From Chaetorhynchus papuensis (lineage: Eukaryota; Chordata; Aves; Passeriformes; Rhipiduridae): a stretch of DNA of 64,000 nt. The position numbers and the translations under genes were made by a program. The DNA is taken from positions 156,625 to 220,624 of the forward strand of contig VWYX01000123.1 in assembly GCA_013396525.1 (NCBI GenBank), read 5' to 3'. This document shows positions 59,621 through 64,000 of the stretch, piece after piece. A model generated the notes under the pieces. It did not search any database. It was not told where the DNA came from and worked only from the letters and a program-made list of their open reading frames with translations. The first letter of the stretch is position 1. Each line of letters begins with the position of its first letter.

Positions 59621-59929
59621 CTTTGGTATTCCAGCACTTACGTGTCATAATGTTCAATAAAATCACCCAGACCTCCTCCCCACTTCCCTCTTTGTGAGAT
59701 TCTGCCATCTTTATTCAAGAACTGGAGCTCAGCTGACAGCCCAGCCCAACTCTGTGGCTGCCGTGCGGTTCCCCCTCTGGAAATGGAGGTCTGGGGAAGA
59801 TTTCACTGCTGCAGCACAGACACATCTATCACTTACTGTTTTACATTGTACTGTTTTAAACACTGCAACGAGGCCAATCTTAAGTAACTGCTCCTACTGT
59901 TTGGGAGTACTCACAAATTACACCAAATG

Positions 59930-60170
59930 AGTAATGGCTCATTCGCAATAAATGGAAAGAATCACCCACTCCATTTCCAAATTTCACCCATTCCGATATT
60001 TAGCATTCAACGGGAAAATGATTCAATGGAAATCCTGTTGGTGAACAAAAGGGTTTCATTTATACCGAGCAAAGTGGGTCCCATTGCCAGAAAAAACCCC
60101 CATACCCTTCATAAATTCACCTTTATTAGTAGCTGACAGAGCATGGTTGGCAACCCAAACCAGCTATTCA
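59930..60170. promoter_or_regulatory. Candidate conserved non-coding element
   Basis: An AT-rich block with retained CpGs (cattcgcaat, attccgatat, caacggg, taccgagc). It also has repeated 'accca'/'attc' phrases ('aatcacccactccatttcc', 'atttcacccattcc') and 'tttattag', 'gattcaatgg' motifs. The 69-codon plus-strand frame lacks coding character. Called from composition only. Confidence 0.3.
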
Positions 60171-63100
60171 CCAACTCCCATTAATGAAACCAGAACAGAA
60201 GCTGTTTTTACAAAAGCATCAGCTGAAGCTTAGGCTCCTGTTTGGGGATATAATTCTCAAAATACTAAGCCAAGCTTTGCAGAGTAAAAAGCAAGAAAAT
60301 TGCAAACATAAACCAAAGTGAATGAATTGAAATGGTCTTTTCCTATGAAACAGTGGTGTAAGAACTAAGTGTCACTCTGAAGACTTAGTCAGGGCCAAAA
60401 CCTCCGACTGGGTTGATTCTGGTGTGGCTGCACAGAAATCAAAGCAGCAAAAGTGCAGAGGCTAATTGATTCACAATTCTTAAGTGGCTTTTTTACAACT
60501 CAGTGTAATTTCTATTCTGGCATAAGGCCTGGATCTTTTTAAATATGGTTGAGTAAAAATGAAGAAATAATATTCTCAGAAGCTGTTTCAAGTCTTCTGT
60601 AAGCACTAGGAAAATGTAGTCATTCTAACTGAATGAAATGGAAACTCCAGATTTGTGAGTGCTCCTAGCATACAGAGTGCAGAAATCAGACACAATCTTA
60701 GGAGGCTTCTAAAAGTGCACCATTTATACTAAAACAGCAAATAATACAGGAGTCACCAAAATGTTGGACAGAGCACCAAGATAACCAGGGTCTGCTTCAG
60801 CTTCAGTCAAAGAACACAGACTGAAGTCATAAAAGTTGTGTTTGGGAGTGGCAGTTGATCGTTTTCTGGCCAAACCTTGGATTTAGGTTCATTTCTAAAG
60901 AAGGCAAAGTTGAGTTAGTCTTGGAAGAAAGAATGTCACCAGTCAGCTGACACCAGTGTGATGCTGTCATTCTTTTATAGGGGTCTTTTCTTCTGGTGTC
61001 GTACCTGACTTTACAAATAGTTTACAAGATAAAAGTTTACAGACAAAATCTAAAAGAGTTGAGATCAGCTTTGTGGTTTAGATGATAGCTGCTAGAAAGA
61101 TGAATTTCAAAGTGAAATAACAAACAAGTGACATAAGAAATATTCCAGGAAATGTTTTAGAAGTCTTGGGAACATTAATTCTGGTTGCAAAGCCAAAATG
61201 TTGTCTCCAGCCACTGGGCAAGAGCACTCAGAGAAGACCAAGAATAATTAAAAAAGCAGGTGGAATGCAAATCAGTTCAAACCAAGATGAACAAAGGCAG
61301 ATTGTTTTAAATAGAGAGAAACACCTTTGGTAGCAAGGTCATAGCAGTCAATTTTGTACTGCCTATAAAGAAAACTTTCTCCACTTGGACAAATATATTT
61401 CCTCCCATGTTTTTCCACACTGTGTCAGGATCCCTACAGATGTAGGGATCTGGGTCTCCAAGTGCTACTCAGCCAAGCAACAGCAGTGTTGTCAGGTGCA
61501 GTGACTCTGGGTCTGCACAGAGTATCTGGCTGCAGGACTGGGAGAACAGGTCCTGGCAGTCCAGGAGCTGGATCAGAGGCTGATGACCATCTGTACTAAG
61601 TCTGTCAGCCAAAACTGCCTTGGCCAGTACAGAGCTGGAGAATGATCATGCCTTTGTCTCTTTTTGATCTTTCACATTACCCTGGGAGTCAGGGGAGCTA
61701 CTGGAAAGGCACAATACAGGGCTCAGAAGGAGAAGAACAATCCAATAAAAATCCTGGACCTGAGCCTCCTTGGAGCAGAAGATCTTATTCTTGGAAGCAA
61801 ACAAATCTGTTCTGGAGCCTTCCCACTGTTGCTTCAATATATAAAAGTTTGTATTTACTACTTATGGATTGCCTCTTCAGGAGGATTCTGCATTTTTTCA
61901 GGCTCTTGGAGATGAAGGACCATTTGGATTCTCCCAGTAGATGTCATCCAGATCTGATTGTGAAGCCTTGATGGAGATGGTCTCTCATAATATAAATCAG
62001 TCACGCCTCTGTGAAGAGGCATCCTGCTGAGGTTTGAGATTGGAATGCTCTTCAGGCCACTTCTCTATCTCCCACCTCCAGGAAATTTGTATCTAATTTA
62101 ATAACATAGTTCCTGGGCCAAAGTTCTCTGACTACAAAGGTCGTAAAAAAAAAATAGTGGCAAAATGTTAGTGATGCAGCTGAGATTAAAGTCCATATCA
62201 AGGAAAAGCTTTCCCATGTACTTTAATGTTCAAGCCACCAAACCAGTTCTGCAACAAGATGTGGCACCAAGAGTTTCCTGTCTATCCGATGTCTTATCTG
62301 AGAAAAGACTGACTTGACTCAGAGCTAATGAGGCTGCAGACTAAATCCATAAGGCAAATTCACATATATTAGGCTGGCATGAGATCTAATAATAGGGTGT
62401 TGGAATAATTTTGATACCCACAGGAATAGAAGCACTTGTAATAAAGGAAATATGGCAACAAGGAACTAAGATTTTACTGATCTGGAGTTAGTCATTAGCC
62501 CCATAGGCTGAGAAAGAATTAGTAACAGCTAATAAGATGCAGAGAGATGTGCATATTTATGTGATCTGAATGCCATGCATTCTTAGATGGGTACTTGCCA
62601 CTGCTGGGAATTTTATAAAGATATTTTTGTTTATGAGGGGGCCAAATATCAGGGTTTTTTTCATACAATTGTTTGACCTGCCTCCAATCTACTCTGCTCT
62701 TTCTTTTTTTTCTTGTCTCTCGGTCAAGAATTGACAAATCTGGCACCCGGTACAAACAGCAGATGGGACAATCTCCAGTTTTTGTTTCAGTGCTACCAAC
62801 AGTCATCAAAGGGGAGGAAACTAAGCAAGAACCACAAACACCTACCCTTTCTTTATTCTTGACTAACTACACAGAAACACAAACAGCCCAAAGCAGCTGC
62901 TGTTTTGTAAAATCCACACTTGAGTATAGATAGAGTGAGATCCACCCTCCTACAGACCTGAAACAGCATGCTTACAGCTGCTCCTCAAGCCGCTTGGGGG
63001 AGGAGAGGTGAGAGGAGAGGTGAGAGGAACAAGTTCTGACCTGCTCCAGGAACTGGGGCTGGAGGTAGTTCACAGGGACACGGACAAGGCAAGGTGGAAA

Positions 63101-64000
63101 GAGGGAAGGAACAAATGAATGCATTTCCAAATGCAGAGCAGCTTCTGCCAAAAGCAAATCCATTAGCAAGATCCTTTGAAGAAAATGTGTAGGTAAGAAC
63201 CACTAACCACTCCTGGGAGATAAAGAATTATTACTCTACACAGAAATGTGTTCCTATATACCTGACATGGTAAAGCAAGCCTAGGACTCCAGCTCACTTA
63301 TTATCCCCAGTGTTATTCCCTCTTTTCTTATGCTCACCCAGCTGTGGAAAACAAAAAAGAAAAAACAACGCAAACCACTCTATTAATGGAAAACATCTTT
63401 ACTCCAGTGGAATCAAGATATGTGCACTGTCCCTGAACTTAGCTCCAAGGGATTGAAGAATGCAGGTAATTTCCAGCTGTCCAACACCCATCTAAGTTTC
63501 TTTCAGTCTGGGTGTCACAGCGGTGACACCATTCTGACCTTCCCTCTGGCACCACTTCTGAGCTGTTTTCTGTGTATTAACAGTGGTTTCTGATACAGCA
63601 TCATATGCTAATGATCTCACTTAGTGTGCCAGTACCACCTAACTCTACCAGAAAATATGCCAAAGTTACAGGCTCTGACTGCAGATCCAAGTGATCCTAC
63701 CGAGTGATTTTGAGTGTCAGCTTGAGTTCCCACCATATCTTCAGACTACAAGTCTGTAGGCACATCTCTGGGCATGGCTGGAGTGTGTCCTCCAAGGGAT
63801 GCTGAGATTCAAATATCAGGTAGGCACTTGGTCTCAAACTGTCCACAAAGCAGCTACATAGATAGCAGGTGCATAAGGTACAGCACAGGCCATATTTATG
63901 GCACCCCATATATCTATTTTTCACAGTCCTCTGAAACTGCCTGGTCCAGAGGAAGACCCATCAGTGTTCATCTCAAAGTGTTTAGTTAGCACCAACTCTC
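60171..64000. other. Intergenic, no gene recognised
   Basis: AT-leaning DNA. It includes a 10-base perfect hairpin (61429-61450) and a 12-base tandem repeat of about two copies (63002-63027, ggagaggtgaga units). The frame 62519-62809 minus has a basic patch (RKKRKSR) but no family features. No transposon recognised. Confidence 0.45.
61429..61450. repeat. Perfect 10-base inverted repeat
   Basis: GATCCCTACA, a two-base loop, then TGTAGGGATC. It is a short cruciform or hairpin candidate with no T-run to suggest a pol III terminator and no paired gene. Confidence 0.9.

Noticed and set aside
62519..62809. 96-codon minus-strand frame with a basic patch
   Set aside because: Looks protein-like at first (RKKRKSR, KQKYLYK) but has no family match that I recognise, lies in AT-rich DNA and has no gene context.
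1..64000. tRNA, rRNA, CRISPR arrays, operons or bacterial-type signals
   Set aside because: No cloverleaf with intact A and B boxes, no rRNA segments, and no regularly spaced identical repeats with unique spacers were seen. The genome context is vertebrate.

Overview
The window reads as nuclear DNA of a bird, most likely a neoavian and plausibly a passerine. The evidence is repeat content: CR1 LINE 3' ends with the (ATTCTGTG)n-type tail, avian ERV LTRs beginning or ending in the TGTGGTGGGTTGGCC-type sequence, and several very old amniote repeats (CR1 relics, a MIR-type SINE, palindromic elements). There are no operons, CRISPR arrays, or convincing complete protein-coding genes. I judge it a gene-poor intergenic or intronic segment. 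Most open frames are chance frames of 60-190 codons, and none shows a family I recognise.

Layout. 1-705 is an ERV LTR on the minus strand, cut by the window edge. 5041-6871 looks like a heavily deleted provirus on the minus strand. It has an LTR at 6871-6288, a decayed tRNA-Lys-type primer binding site at 6279-6262, leader-like DNA, an opposite-strand CR1 tail at 5766-5855, more internal-like DNA, and a second partial LTR at 5305-5041. 12458-13049 is a truncated minus-strand CR1 flanked by a short direct repeat and abutting a GATA-type microsatellite. 13386-13884 is an assembly gap of N, followed by a GGAGA pentanucleotide array.

From about 22 kb onward the recognisable content is mainly ancient repeats: MIR-like pieces (22318-22412, 32390-32625), old CR1 pieces (30770-30990, 34115-34670, 43970-44100, 49335-49605, 52200-52270), a younger CR1 tail (50830-50905) and two palindromic amniote-type relics (40364-40424, 54505-54625). 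Dinucleotide and other microsatellites are scattered throughout.

The best candidates for function are non-coding or only exon-like: a small CpG island (52860-53360), a splice-acceptor-plus-open-frame segment (30122-30434), and several stretches rich in homeodomain, POU or AP-1-like motifs that could be conserved regulatory elements. No new multi-gene system is visible. The most informative items are the remodelled provirus, the CR1/microsatellite junction, the CpG island, the exon-like segment and the unusually legible amniote-age repeats. All repeat-family calls rest on pattern recognition from memory, not on a database search, so I give no subfamily names where I am unsure.
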